Positions 11,171-21,384 of a stretch of DNA of 64,000 nucleotides are shown here, one piece after another. The translations under genes and the position numbers were made by a program. Origin of the DNA: Alviniconcha marisindica. Lineage: Eukaryota > Mollusca > Gastropoda > Provannidae. How positions within the stretch are numbered: position 1 is the first letter of the stretch; each line of letters begins with the position of its first letter. Where the stretch lies: NCBI GenBank assembly GCA_018857735.1, contig JABMCL010002254.1:1336001-1400000 (forward strand), given 5' to 3'. Under the pieces are notes generated by a model that worked only from the letters and a program-made list of their open reading frames with translations, searched no databases and was not told the origin of the DNA.

Positions 11171-11390
11171 TAGTTGATTACACAGGCTGGTACGCTGTAC
11201 GTTGTTCAAGTCTAGCGGTATGTTAAGTCTGACCTTCGAGTCTATAACTGCATGCTCCTCTTGCAGAACTTTACAGTAGTGTGGATCCGCCATGCACGCG
11301 TAGCTCAAGCTGTTGGCGTTAGTCACAGGCCTGCACTTCAGGTCGAGCTATGATAGTCTTTGCAATTAGTTTACTGAGAAAGGTGATTCT

Positions 11391-11409
11391 CTCTCTCTCT
11401 CTCGCTCTC

Positions 11410-11440
<31 letters not shown>

Positions 11441-11450
11441 GTCTCTGTCT

Positions 11451-11506
<56 letters not shown>

Positions 11507-11580
11507 CTCTCTCTCTCTCTTCTCCCCCTCCCCCCTCTCTCTCTCTCTCTCTTCCCGTCTCCCTTCTTAATTCCCTCTCT
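11391..11580. repeat. (CT)n tract
   Basis: About 190 bp of CT repeats with short interruptions (CGCT, GTCT, CCCCCTC). Confidence 0.95.
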
Positions 11581-11589
11581 TTCTCTTAG

Positions 11590-12655
11590 TCAGGTTTGTG
11601 TGTTTTGAAGAATTAAATGGCACTTGGGGTTTTAGCCCGACACTTTTTCCACAGACCAGTTCCTATTTGCAAAAGTAAGTGAATTCGGCATGTTAAAGGA
11701 AAGGAAACGAACATGCACACTGAGGCTATTGATTTTTTTATATATATATTGCCAAGCCATTTCGTCGAGAGTAATTGAATCCGACGTGCAATTGGTGTAT
11801 GGTTTATGGACAAAACATACTATGCAGCTGAAACAGAATGAGGCCCAAAGCGCTTGTCAGTGTGTAGGCTATGCCAACAAAGGTATTAAAATCGCTTCAT
11901 ACACAACGCACGCACGTTGCGCATCAGTACAATGAGAGCCAGCATAGAGGTTTCCGGGCAGCCATCACCTGAGCCTATCAGAACGTCACGGTTAGCGTTC
12001 CGCGCGAAAAGCCCAAAGAGTGGGCGCCATGGCTGCCTGACAAGCTAAAGCCTAGGAAGAGAGCGGGACCGGTGGACTGCCGACAACACGTACAACACCT
12101 GTAATTAGTGGGGCACATTCACCGGTGACGAGAGGTATCAGCTGCAATAAAATGGCGAGTCGCATTAATTGAAACGCTGGATTCAGACTCGCATCGTCAT
12201 GCATTCCACCAGTCAACACACTGCCACATAGCGGTCAGGTCGAAAGCTTGTGGCAATGTAGCTATGGGAAACGGAGCTGCATGCAGGGCGCGGAACCCTC
12301 TGTTGAATCAGTGATTGCACCAAGCAGTCCTCTTGCTCCCTGACAAGTCAGAGAGACAAGGGATGGGTGGGGGGTGGGGTGGGGTGGGGGGATGTGTACA
12401 GTTTCCAGCTTAATCGTCAAAGCAGTCTACGTCAGGGCCCCCGCGATTGTGTAAGGCAGCGCTATGACAGACGTTAAGCTTGCAGTGCCTGTCCCCGTGT
12501 CAGAACATAGCTTTGCACGCTTCGTCTTCTACCAGGAATTGTGATTTTCTTATCCCTGACTTCCTGGTTCGTTCATCTTCATTTTTTCTCCCAATCTTCT
12601 TGCGACACAAAAAGGCACGTGTCCCTGACACGCATCAGACTGTCAGGTGTGTTGA
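11590..12655. other. Unique-looking sequence, no gene recognised
   Basis: No domain-bearing frame and no clear splice pair. A G-rich GGGTGGGGTGGG stretch lies at about 12365-12392. Confidence 0.45.
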
Positions 12656-12657
12656 AA

Positions 12658-12805
12658 AACTGGCGTTTGGCCCTGGTATGACGTAGCCAGACAGTGACCA
12701 AGCTAACTTGTGCGTTTGGTCCCGGTATGACGTAACCAGACAGTGACCAAACTAACTTGTGCGTTTGGCGCCGGTATGACGTAACCAGACAGTGACCAAG
12801 CTATC
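12658..12805. repeat. About 49-bp tandem repeat, 3 units
   Basis: Three near-identical units contain GGTATGACGTAACCAGACAG and TGACCAAGCTAACTTGTGCG. Confidence 0.9.
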
Positions 12806-12963
12806 TTGCTCCTCGCCTCTACCCCTTCACACTAACACACCATCCGACACAACGGTATCCGTTTGTCCGTTATTTTACGAATTCAGCGGTTTCATCGTCA
12901 TATTAAATGTTGTGCTGCTACTGCTTGTAAATCGGGACTAGAACTGTAGTTATGTAGAAGCTA

Positions 12964-13370
12964 CACCCCACCCCACCCTCCACGACCCCTCTTTTTCCCG
13001 CGTCCCCCACCCCCTCCATTACCCGTCTTTCCCCCGACCCCCACCCCTCCACGACCTTTTTTCCCCGACCCTACCCCTCCGACCCCTCTTTCTCCGTCCC
13101 ACCCACGCCTCTTCCCCCCCCACCCCTCCACGACCCCTCTTTTTCCCGTCCCCCACCCCCTCCATGACCCCTCTTTTCTCCGTCCCCCACCCCTCCAGAC
13201 CCCTCTTTCTCCGCCCCCCCCCCTGCCCTTTCCCTCCCCACCCCCTCCAGACCCCTCTTCTCCCCCCCCCCTTCCACTCTCCCCACACCCCTCTCCCCCC
13301 CACGACCCTCTCCCCCCACCACCCCTCTCCCCACGACCCCTCTTTTCACCACTCCCACCCTGCCAACCCG
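12964..13370. repeat. C-rich array (CCACGACCCCTCTTT...)
   Basis: Imperfect repeats of CCCCTCCACGACCCCTCTTT with CCCGTCCCCCAC. The minus strand is correspondingly G-rich, and its Gly/Arg frames are artefacts. Confidence 0.9.
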
Positions 13371-13374
13371 TGGC

Positions 13375-14265
13375 CCCGACTTCCGTCCCGAGCGACAAAG
13401 AGCAGGGTAACTAAATTAGTAAATACCACGGTTAATTGGAAAAATGGCAGGCTGGAGCCACAGCTGCACGACATTAATCCGTTTGTAGGCCTGGTGCTTG
13501 CAAGCTGTGATGGACCAGTAAAGGCTCGTGGACTTGCGGGAAGACTAGCGGAACATCCGTATTGTTGGTGTTTTCTGTGAGTGGTGTTTGGTTGGGTAGG
13601 GAAGGTTTAATGTGACATTAAATGTCACATATGAGTTGCTGTGGGACATGAAGTGTTGGTTTGCTAGTGTCTGATCCCTCTGTGTTCTATTGATTGAGTC
13701 TGGCTGGTTCATGTCCACATATCTGTCCTGGGAATACACGTCAGCTGGGTTGCTGGCCGAGCGCATAGCTGTATTTCCCTAGTACTAGTAGCAGTGAAAA
13801 CCTCGCATTTCACGGCGACAAGTTGGGCGCAAAAGATCACTGCTGTGTAATCCACTGCACCACTGGTCGAATAAAAGCCAGGAATCCCGCGAAACGTCTG
13901 TCATTTAGTTTCAGTAAAAAGGCAAAGTATCATATTCCGCGGCGTTGATTCGAGAATGATCACCGGCCCAGTCTGTTGAGAATGAAGTTGTTTTGTTTTT
14001 TTAAATTACGTTTTTTTGTGTTTTGTTTTTCCGTCTTATATAAGTGCACCGGCTGTGCACTTAATTACTACAGTATATACCACTGTTGTTAGAACGGGAG
14101 AATGTGTGTGCGTGAGGGAGGCGGGGGGAGTAACTGCGGCAGTTAAGCCGGCAGGACGTGTCACTAGTGTCGTGTGCGTGTGAGGGTGAGTGTGTTGATG
14201 TTGAGACCTTTAATTTCTGATCTCTTACCTTACATTTTACAATAATTATTTGCTATCGTTTAGGC
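13375..14265. other. Unique sequence with a near-perfect palindrome
   Basis: No gene recognised. At 13610-13630 lies ATGTGACATT-A-AATGTCACAT, with 10-bp arms and a 1-base centre. From about 13980 the sequence becomes T-rich. Confidence 0.5.
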
Positions 14266-14267
14266 TA

Positions 14268-14362
14268 ATTCTGTCTGTCTGTCTGTCTCTGTCTGTCTCT
14301 GTCTGTCTGTCTGTCTCTGTCTCTCTGTCTGTCTGTCTGTCTGTCTCTGTCTCTGCTCTTTT

Positions 14363-14402
<40 letters not shown>
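14268..14402. repeat. (GTCT)n then (CT)n microsatellite
   Basis: Tetranucleotide GTCT repeats change to CT repeats at about 14355. Confidence 0.95.
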
Positions 14403-14404
<2 letters not shown>

Positions 14405-14405
<1 letters not shown>

Positions 14406-15140
14406 CAGCTTTCACTAATTTCATGCCGATTTTCATCCTGTTTTAGGAATAATTTATGAGGCTACCCGGCTTGGTCCGTTATTTGTGTGCGGTGATATGG
14501 TGTATGAGTGTGGGTGTGAAGGCGGACAGGATGAGAATAGTGATTATACTTATACTCGTATATAGCCTATTAATCATATTTGAATGTGTGAGCTACTGTT
14601 TGTTTTACAGCGCATTTCTGTAACCAATATTATTCTATCTAATAATGTTTATGATATCAGTGTTGTCTGTCTGTTGTTGCGCTCTCTTAAATTTTGAATC
14701 ATTTATACATGGTCATTTTCTTTCTTTTTCTTTCTTTTATTTTTTTAAATTATTTTTATTTAATATGTTTTTTGTTTTTGTTTTGTTTGTTTGTTTGGTT
14801 TGCTTGTTGCTTTAAATGAAATAAAGAAGTACTTAGCTTGACCTGACAAAATTAACAGAAACGGCGGACTACCGACAAACCTAATGGTAAACACACCACC
14901 AAACCACAACAGTCAAAAGACTATAGCCTGCAGCAAATAAATAATGGGTGCGAGTTGAGCGACTCAAAGAGCTTTGTCATTTAATTAAAGTATGGAATGC
15001 ATAAATATTCACACACAAAAGCAATAGCATAATAATACATCACTACACATACTTAGTCATACAAAACAGTGAAACTGACGCACACTGAAACACGAACACC
15101 CCACACTCACAGAGTCGCCTGCGCGCGCGGCGCTCGCGCG
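14405..15140. other. AT-rich unique sequence
   Basis: Contains AATAAA near 14819 and T-rich stretches that could be transcript 3' ends. No neighbouring coding sequence supports that, so no call is made. Confidence 0.4.
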
Positions 15141-15143
15141 CCG

Positions 15144-15260
15144 CACTACGCACACACACACACACACACACACCCCACACACACACACACACACACACAC
15201 ACCAGTGTTCACAGGTTTCCGTGCACGCGCCGACACACACATACACGCACGCACACCAAC
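15144..15260. repeat. (CA)n microsatellite
   Basis: Two CA blocks separated by CCCCACACAC and followed by CACG/CACA variants. Confidence 0.9.
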
Positions 15261-15624
15261 CCCCACATACACACCTAGGCGGATCGCGCGCACTTGTGCT
15301 GGCGTACACTAAATGTCCCCCACCCTCTACCCCACCCTACCGGCTCACCCCGAAGGAGAAGGAAAAAAAATAAAATAATAACAACGGCCAGCCAGGTGCC
15401 GGAGCTTCTTTGTCAGTCAACGGATTGAATTAACTGGAAATTTTACGAAGTCTGTGGGCATCTAAAATGATTCAGCCCGGTCAAATCTCAGTACACTCTA
15501 AGTCAGTGTCAGCACGTTCCCCCCTACATCCGCTTTGAAGGAGTTGTAGAATTTTGCAGCCGACTCTGATTGGTTGTCGCTGTGCGACAGCGAGATAAAC
15601 GAAAGGGGTCTACACCCCGCCCCT

Positions 15625-16020
15625 GCTCTGCTCTCTCTTTGTCTCCCCCTTATTCCTCGCCCCCCTCCCTTCTGTCTGCCCGCCTGTCTCTCTCCCTACC
15701 TCTCCCCCTGTCTCTGTTTGTCGCCCCCTCTACCCTCTCCCCCCCCCCCCCACCCCCCTCTCCGCCTGTCTCTCTCCCTTCCTCTCCCCTGTCTGTCTCT
15801 TTCTGTCTGTTTGTCTCCCCCTTATCCCTCGCCTGTCTCTCTCCCCCTGTCCTCTGTTTGTCTCCCCCTTATCACCCCCCGGCCTGTCTCGGGGTGGAGG
15901 GGGGGGGGAGGGGGTGATAAGGGTCTCCCCCTGTCTATCTGTCTCCCCCTTATCCCCCTTCTGTCTCTCTCTCTCACTTCCTCTCCCCCTGTCTGTCGCT
16001 GTCTGTTTGTCTCCCTCTCT
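15625..16020. repeat. Pyrimidine-rich array with a local inversion
   Basis: Repeats of CTGTCTCCCCCTTATCCCTC-like units. At about 15898-15930 the strand bias flips to purine. GGGGGTGATAAGGG there is the reverse complement of CCCTTATCACCCCC just to the left, giving an inverted repeat of about 14 bp arms. Confidence 0.9.
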
Positions 16021-16221
16021 CTGCACCTACAACGACACAGCAGTCGGTGACTCTGGTTGCATTATGAAGCTTAATATCATTTATAGACTCGAGTCAATGA
16101 AGCCTCACTGGGTCAGTAAACAGTACAGCATGATGAAGGAGAACTGGTCGTGACAGGTTTTATCTGGATGTGTCTCTGGATCAGGGTGGTCGCCCCGGGA
16201 AAGGGGTGGGGTGGGGTAGGA

Positions 16222-16247
16222 GGGGGGGGGGGGGGGGGGGGGGGGGG
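16222..16247. repeat. Poly(G) run of 26
   Basis: Uninterrupted G run preceded by GGGGTGGGGTGGGG, directly left of the 61-bp array. Confidence 0.95.
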
Positions 16248-16249
16248 TT

Positions 16250-16815
16250 GCAAAGGTTATTGTGAAATAATGATACCGGAAACTTTGACAGATCTGACAC
16301 TGAAGGTGGTTGTAGTTGTGCTGTCAAATAATGACACCGGAAACTTTGACAGATCTGACACTGAAGGTGGTTGTAGTTGTGCTGTCAAATAATGACACCA
16401 GCAACATTGACAGATCTAACACTGAAGGTGGTTGTAGTTGTGCTGTCAAATAATGACACCGGAAACTTTGACAGATCTGACACTGAAGGTGGTTGTAGTT
16501 GTGCTGCCAAATAATGACACCAGCAACATTGACAGATCTAACACTGAAGGTGGTTGTAGTTGTGCTGTCAAATAATGACACCAGCAACATTGACAGATCT
16601 AACACTGAAGGTGGTTGTAGTTGTGCTGCCAAATAATGACACCAGCAACATTGACAGATCTGACACTGAAGGTGGTTGTAGTTGTGCTGCCAAATAATGA
16701 CACCAGCAACATTGACAGATCTAACACTGAAGGTGGTTGTAGTTGTGCTGTCAAATAATGACACCGGAAACTTTGACAGATCTGACACTGAAGGTGGTTG
16801 CAGCTGTACTGTTGT
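16250..16815. repeat. 61-bp minisatellite, 9 units, two unit types
   Basis: All units contain GACAGATCT and ACACTGAAGGTGGTTGTAGT. Type A carries ACCGGAAACTTT and type B carries ACCAGCAACATT. The order reads approximately A-A-B-A-B-B-B-B-A, so exchange between types has occurred. The minus-strand 154-residue frame is a by-product. Confidence 0.95.
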
Positions 16816-16817
16816 AT

Positions 16818-17029
16818 AGGGTGCCTTTACCTGGTCGCACCGGAAACTGACAGATGTGATGCTGACTGACGATGGTGGTTGTGTTGTGATGACGTTCTGT
16901 GAATGTGGAAGGTTTATTTGCGGTGGTTATTGCTTTGGGCCCTCTGTAACCCGGCACTACGTTGCGCTGTGCGCTGCCAAAGGATGCCGTTAAACCGTGA
17001 GAGCCGTGGTGTTGAGTGTGGTGTTTGAG
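16818..17029. other. Short unique stretch between arrays
   Basis: No feature recognised, except one diverged fragment of the 61-bp unit (ACCGGAAACTGACAGATGTG) near 16839. Confidence 0.5.
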
Positions 17030-17338
17030 CTGTTGATGGTGAGGGTGGTGGTGCTGGTGAGGGTGAGGGTGCTGGTGCTGGTGATGGTAAGTGGCGAGTA
17101 TGGTGGCTGTGCTGTTGATGGTGAGTGGTGAGTGTGTTGATGGTGAGTGTGGTGGCTGTGCTGTTGATGGTGAGTGTGTTAATGGTGAGTGTGTTGATGG
17201 TGAGTGTGGTGGCTGTGCTGTTGATGGTGAGTGTGTGTTAATGGTGAGTGTGTTGATGGTGAGTGTGGTGGCTGTGCTGTTGATGGTGAGTGTGTTAATG
17301 GTGAGTGTGTTGATGGTGAGTGTGGTGGCTGTGCTGTT
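17030..17338. repeat. Donor-like minisatellite abutting the SYT14/16 exon
   Basis: Units of TGTTGATGGTGAGTGTG and TGGTGGCTGTGC alternate and run right up to the exon's acceptor. GGTGAGTG, a near-consensus 5' splice site, occurs at least a dozen times between 17101 and 17340. The last unit (GTGGCTGTGCTGTTG) supplies the weak pyrimidine tract of the acceptor, followed by CAG at 17340-17342. Confidence 0.92.
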
Positions 17339-17342
17339 GCAG

Positions 17343-17498
17343 TTCCCTTGGAGGCGGTGGGTTTCCTGGGGGCGGTGGCGGTGTTCCTGTTGCTGCTGCT
17401 GGTCTTCGCGCTCTACCTCAACAAGGCGTTCTGCTTCGCCAACTGCGGCGGCTTCCCCTGCATCGACCAGATGCCCAAGAAAGACGCCAACTCTCTAG
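17343..17498 (+). CDS. SYT14: Exon of a synaptotagmin-14/16-like protein (transmembrane segment)
   Basis: This internal exon is 156 bp, phase 1 at both ends, with acceptor GTTGCAG ending at 17342 and the strong donor CTAG/GTAAGT at 17499. The frame reads PLEAVGFLGAV, then a Leu/Val/Phe-rich membrane helix of about 20 residues, then the juxtamembrane NKAFCFANCGGFPCID and a hydrophilic tail. From memory, vertebrate SYT14/SYT16 have EAVGFLSAV, a helix and NKKFCFENVGGFP at the same place, so the match is over motif order and not just hydrophobicity. SYT14/16 are N-terminally anchored C2-domain proteins that lack the calcium ligands of classical synaptotagmins and are linked to membrane trafficking. 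The C2A and C2B exons are not in this window. Third codon positions are strongly G/C, unlike the flanks. The choice between SYT14 and SYT16 is uncertain. Confidence 0.85.
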   Translation, partial: FPWRRWVSWGRWRCSCCCCWSSRSTSTRRSASPTAAASPASTRCPRKTPTL

Positions 17499-17504
17499 GT
17501 AAGT
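17499..17504 (+). promoter_or_regulatory. 5' splice site GTAAGT
   Basis: Full consensus donor (G/GTAAGT) immediately after the SYT14/16-like exon. It fixes the exon's end and its phase-1 exit. Confidence 0.85.
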
Positions 17505-17539
17505 CACTCGCTCGTTCTCTCCGTGTTTACACAGAGCTG

Positions 17540-17590
17540 GGGGGGAGGGGGGGGGGGGGCATGCAAAGAGAGAGATGGGGTGGGGGGAAG
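17540..17590. repeat. G-rich stretch just inside the intron
   Basis: GGGGGGAGGGGGGGGGGG about 40 bp downstream of the donor, then GGGGTGGGGGG. G-runs next to a donor can act as intronic splicing enhancers in animals. A role here is only inferred. Confidence 0.6.
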
Positions 17591-17624
17591 AAAGCCATCT
17601 CCTGGGAAATAAATTTTTGAGACG

Positions 17625-17792
17625 TTTGTCCGACATTAAGTAGATTTGCGGGTGTCCGATATTAAGTTAACAGATCGTAGATTTTTTGGTGTCTGATGTT
17701 AAGTTAACATATCGCGCATTTGCGGATGTCCGATAGTAAGTTAAAACAGATCGTAGATTTGCGGGTGTCCGATATTAAGTTAACAGATCGTA
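17625..17792. repeat. About 40-50-bp tandem repeat, 4 units
   Basis: Units carry TGTCCGATATTAAGTTAACA followed by GATCGTAGATTTGCGGG. GTTAAC is palindromic. Confidence 0.88.
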
Positions 17793-17985
<193 letters not shown>

Positions 17986-18281
17986 ATGCAGCTTGCAGTT
18001 AACTTGCTGTCAGGTGGCTCCGACATATTAATCTGAACTGGAAATGTTTGCTCATAACTTTGACATCACTCACGGCTTGATAATAGCACGGCCTGTGTGC
18101 ACAATTAGTCCGCTTAATCGCACAAAGCCAATTCCTCTGTTAATTCCTGCTAATCACTGCTGACCTCGCCCAGTCGGAATCACACTGTGGTAAATTGCCC
18201 ACTATTACCCTAACGGCCCCGCCGTGCACTTTTTTGTTGCCGCTGCCAGCGCCAGGGAAAGGTTGGGGAGGTACCGCCCTT

Positions 18282-18415
18282 CCCTGTGTTGGTGGAGGTA
18301 GTCCTCCAGGGACGACTGTGTTGGTGGAGGTAGTCCTCCAGGGACCGCTTTGTTGGTGGGAGTAGTCCTGCAGGGACCACTGTGTTGGTGGGGGTAGTCC
18401 TGCAGGGACCACTGC
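18282..18415. repeat. About 33-bp hairpin-bearing repeat, 4 units
   Basis: Units contain TGTTGGTGGAGGTAGTCCTC then CAGGGAC. In the first two, TGGAGG-TAGT-CCTCCA is a perfect 6-bp hairpin. In the last two the arm is partly lost (GGGAGTAGTCCTGCAGG). Confidence 0.88.
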
Positions 18416-18537
18416 CTTATTGGCTGCCATTGACTCTACCGCTCACACCAACTGGGCTACAGGCGCACGCACACGCGTGTTTCCCGCTCAACCTGTAGGC
18501 CTGTAGCCTGTTAATCCTCCCCCTCCCCCCCCCCTCC

Positions 18538-18589
18538 CACACACACACACACACTTAAATTGTGTGTCCAGATGTACGACACAATTTAA

Positions 18590-18657
<68 letters not shown>
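18538..18657. repeat. CA and TG runs forming a large inverted repeat
   Basis: A (CA)n run (18538-18554) is followed by TTAAATTGTGTGTC, a 9-base spacer, GACACAATTTAA and a long (TG)n run to 18656. The inner arms AAATTGTGT and ACACAATTT are complementary, and the outer CA and TG runs can also pair. Confidence 0.9.
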
Positions 18658-18659
18658 CA

Positions 18660-19755
18660 TACATGCGTGCAGTGCTAGATGAAATGAAGCGTTCATTATA
18701 TGAACACTCTGGTGAAACATAATTATTGTCGATGCTTGTTGAACGAGGGAGTGTTATACGATAGAGTGAATAGTCAAGACCCGCCAAACCCCAGGGAGTT
18801 CTGTAGACTGCATCAGGCAAACCGATGCCACTCTTCTAAGTGCCACCATCCTGTTGACGCACACTGTGATTCGAGGAGCCGACAGATAATTATTTAAGGG
18901 ACGTCAGTGTGCATCGAAAGGATGCCAGTGTTCACGTCAAATGTCGAATGATGACCTCACAGTGTGTGGAGCGTACCGATGTCAGACATTTTTTCTTCTT
19001 TGTGCAAGATCAGTCCATTGTGCTGGTAAAATATCATCTCTTAAGGCTGGAAAAATGGACTGGAATAGGCTCCTGCACTCCCGGGCTGGAACGAGGGAAA
19101 GATCGTGTGTGTGTGTGTGTGTTGTTGTTGTTGTGGTTGTTGTTGTTGTTTTTTGGCGGGGGGTGGGAGGGTATTGGCTGAAATGTAACCCAAGGAAAAT
19201 GGAGACAATAGGGAGAGGATGATAAAAAAGAAAAGAAGCTTTTGTGAACAACCTTGTGAAATAATCTTCCTTTTTTTTCTTTTTTTTTCTTTTTCTTCCT
19301 TTCTTCTGTTTTCATTTGTTCTTTTTTCTTTTTTTATACATATATTTTGGATGAATTGACGTCTGTACGTGCACATTGTGTGGGACGAGCATTTAGCTCG
19401 TGTCTGCTTACGATGTGCTCTGTTTGGTGGAGCAGACGTCACGCCAGACATCATTCAATAGACGTCACACACACATAGATAGGCCGGTCGAGGTGGATCT
19501 CAGATCGTGATGGCCGACTTCCGAAGAAAGTAGTTTCCTTTAGCCTTTAGTCTCTACTTCTGTCTTGAGGCACTACGTTAAGAGGGTCGGGGATTTGTCG
19601 GCGGGGTGATGGAGAGGGAGGGGGACGGGGGGAGGGGGGGGGGGTGCGGGTTGGGGGGGGGGGGTATTTGGCTGTTGACCCAGATTGTTGGTCTGGGCCA
19701 TTACCCGTGTCATTGGAGCTTGTTTTGCGCGTCGTTACGCTGTCACTTCACTGTC
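18660..19755. other. Mostly unique; short GT and G-rich tracts
   Basis: Small tracts are TG/GTT at 19105-19152, T-rich sequence at 19268-19335, and G-rich GGGGGGG at 19615-19665. No gene is recognised. Confidence 0.5.
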
Positions 19756-19759
19756 TTGT

Positions 19760-20175
19760 TCTCCAGTCTGAACGTGACAGGCTGATCACGGCCTGTGCTG
19801 GTGGAACGTGACAGGCTGATCACGGCCTGTGCTGGTGGAACGTGACAGGCTGATCACGGCCTGTGCTGGTGGAACGTGACAGGCTGATCATGACCTGTGC
19901 TGGTGGAACGTGACAGGCTGATCACGGCCTGTGCTGGTGGAACGTGACAGGCTGATCATGACCTGTGCTGGCGGAAGGTGACAGGCTGATCATGACCTGT
20001 GCTGGTGGAACGTGACAGGCTGATCATGACCTGTGCTGGCGGAAGGTGACAGGCTGATCATGACCTGTGCTGGCGGAAGGTGACAGGCTGATCATGACCT
20101 GTGCTGGCGGAACGTGACAGGCTGATCATGACCTGCGCTGGCAGAAGGTGACAGGCTGATCATGACCTGTGTGGG
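19760..20175. repeat. 34-bp minisatellite, about 12 units
   Basis: Core GGAACGTGACAGGCTGATCA then CGGCCTGTGCTGGT. In the ancestral-looking units ACAGGC and GCCTGT flank TGATCACG and can pair. Later units change to ATGACCTGT and lose one pair. The array merges into the next, related one. Confidence 0.93.
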
Positions 20176-20450
20176 TGGAACATGACAGGTACTTACGGTG
20201 GAGCATGACGGGTACTTACGATGGAACATGACGGGTACTTACGGCCTGTGTGGGTGGAACATGACGGGTACTTACGGCCTGTGTGGGTGGAACATGACGG
20301 GTACTTACGGCCTGTGTGGGTGGAACATGACGGGTACTTACGGCCTGTGTGGGTGGAACATGACGGGTATTTTCGGCCTGTGTGGGTGGAGCATGACGGG
20401 TATTTACGGCCTGTGTGGGTGGAACATGACGGGTATTTACGGCCTCCGGA
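20176..20450. repeat. 33-bp minisatellite, about 8 units
   Basis: Core GTGGAACATGACGGGTACTT then ACGGCCTGTGTGG. It is clearly related to the 34-bp unit next door (GTGGAAC-TGAC-GG...ACGGCCTGTG). The codon-length period leaves frames open on both strands (11-residue repeats). Confidence 0.93.
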
Positions 20451-20562
20451 AGACGTCCGTTGAGAGTGGTAGCGCCAAAGGCAGTTTTCCTGTCGGCCGC
20501 TGGCTGTGTTCAAAGCCTGAGCGTCCATGATAGACAAGTCAGAGCTCATGAGCTGTGTAAAA

Positions 20563-20740
20563 AGCAGAGTTCAGGAGCTGTGTGAAAGTCGAGGTGGCCG
20601 TCCTGGGCTTTCTGTCCTAATGAGCCTTACGGTTTCTGTGGACGTAAAGCAACATTGAACCGTACTTCGGAATTGGCCACAATTTGTCCCTAATATGTCA
20701 ACCGACATCCGAGGACATGAAGCTCTACTTCATCATCATC
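20563..20740 (+). mobile_element. Short retroposon E2, near full length
   Basis: Begins CAGAGTTCAGGAGCTGTGTG and runs through GTCGAGGTGGCCGTCCTGGG, the internal module CCTTACGGTTTCTGTGGACG-TAAAGCA, and AATATGTCAACCGACATCCG to a CATCATCATC tail. Other copies are at 20742, 21106(-), 29139(-), 33845, 34398 and 45535. It is preceded by a partial duplicate of its own head (AGAGCTCATGAGCTGTGTAA). Confidence 0.8.
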
Positions 20741-20741
20741 A

Positions 20742-20830
20742 GCCGTGTGAAAGTCGAGGTGGACGTCCTGGGCTCCCGTCCCTAACAAACCTACGGTTTC
20801 TGTGGACGTAAAGCAACACTTCAAAATAGA
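20742..20830 (+). mobile_element. E2 retroposon, truncated copy
   Basis: Starts at GTGTGAAAGTCGAGGTGG and stops just after GGACGTAAAGCAACA. It adjoins the copy to the left head-to-tail, so it may be a tandem partial duplication or a second insertion. Confidence 0.75.
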
Positions 20831-21093
20831 TAAGTCTCTCGTAACATCTTCTCCACCGCGTACGCTACCTCTGGGAAAAACATAGTACAAAAATGTCAAA
20901 CAGTCTCTTAAAAAAATCGATTCACAAGTAAAAGTCTGATTGCCTGTTCATGACACAAATCCTTAAGAAGGGGACGGGGGCAAACTTCAGTTGACGGAAG
21001 CGGGAAAGAGAGAAGAGAGAAATGCTTGAGGCAGAGTTCCCGATGATGGCCCATGGCACGGCCAAACACCAGTCACCAGATCACACCTGACAG
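20831..21093. other. Unique stretch between E2 copies
   Basis: No gene or repeat recognised. Confidence 0.4.
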
Positions 21094-21105
21094 TCTGATG
21101 CGTGG

Positions 21106-21281
21106 TTGCTGCTGCTGTTGTGTTGCTTAATGTCCTCGGATGTCGGCTGACATATTAGGGACAAGCTGAGACCAATGCGTGAGCATGGTTCAATACTGCT
21201 TTACGTCCACAAAAACCATAAGACTCGTTAGGACGGAAAGCCCAGGACAGCCACCTCAACTTTCACACAGCTCCTGAACTC
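21106..21281 (-). mobile_element. E2 retroposon with 12-bp target duplication
   Basis: Minus-strand copy, complete at its 5' end (AGAGTTCAGGAGCTGTGTG). Its tail reads GAGGACATTAAGCAACAC then AACAGCAGCAGC. TCTGATGCGTGG flanks it on both sides (21094-21105 and 21282-21293). This is direct evidence that E2 moves as a unit and has staggered-cut target duplications typical of LINE-driven retroposition. Confidence 0.9.
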
Positions 21282-21384
21282 TCTGATGCGTGGCGCAACA
21301 CACGCCTTTTTATGTCGTTGGAAGATTCGGGAGGGGGAGGGGGTGAACTTTAAAATGAGGAAAAAGCACAATTCAAAAGATTCA

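Noticed and set aside
13800..13875. tRNA-like head on the minus strand (GGTGCAGTGGATTAC)
   Set aside because: An A-box-like string but no acceptable B box at the right distance.
18430..18470. A-box-like GTAGCCCAGTTGGTGTGAGC on the minus strand
   Set aside because: No B box follows, so it is not enough for a tRNA or SINE call.
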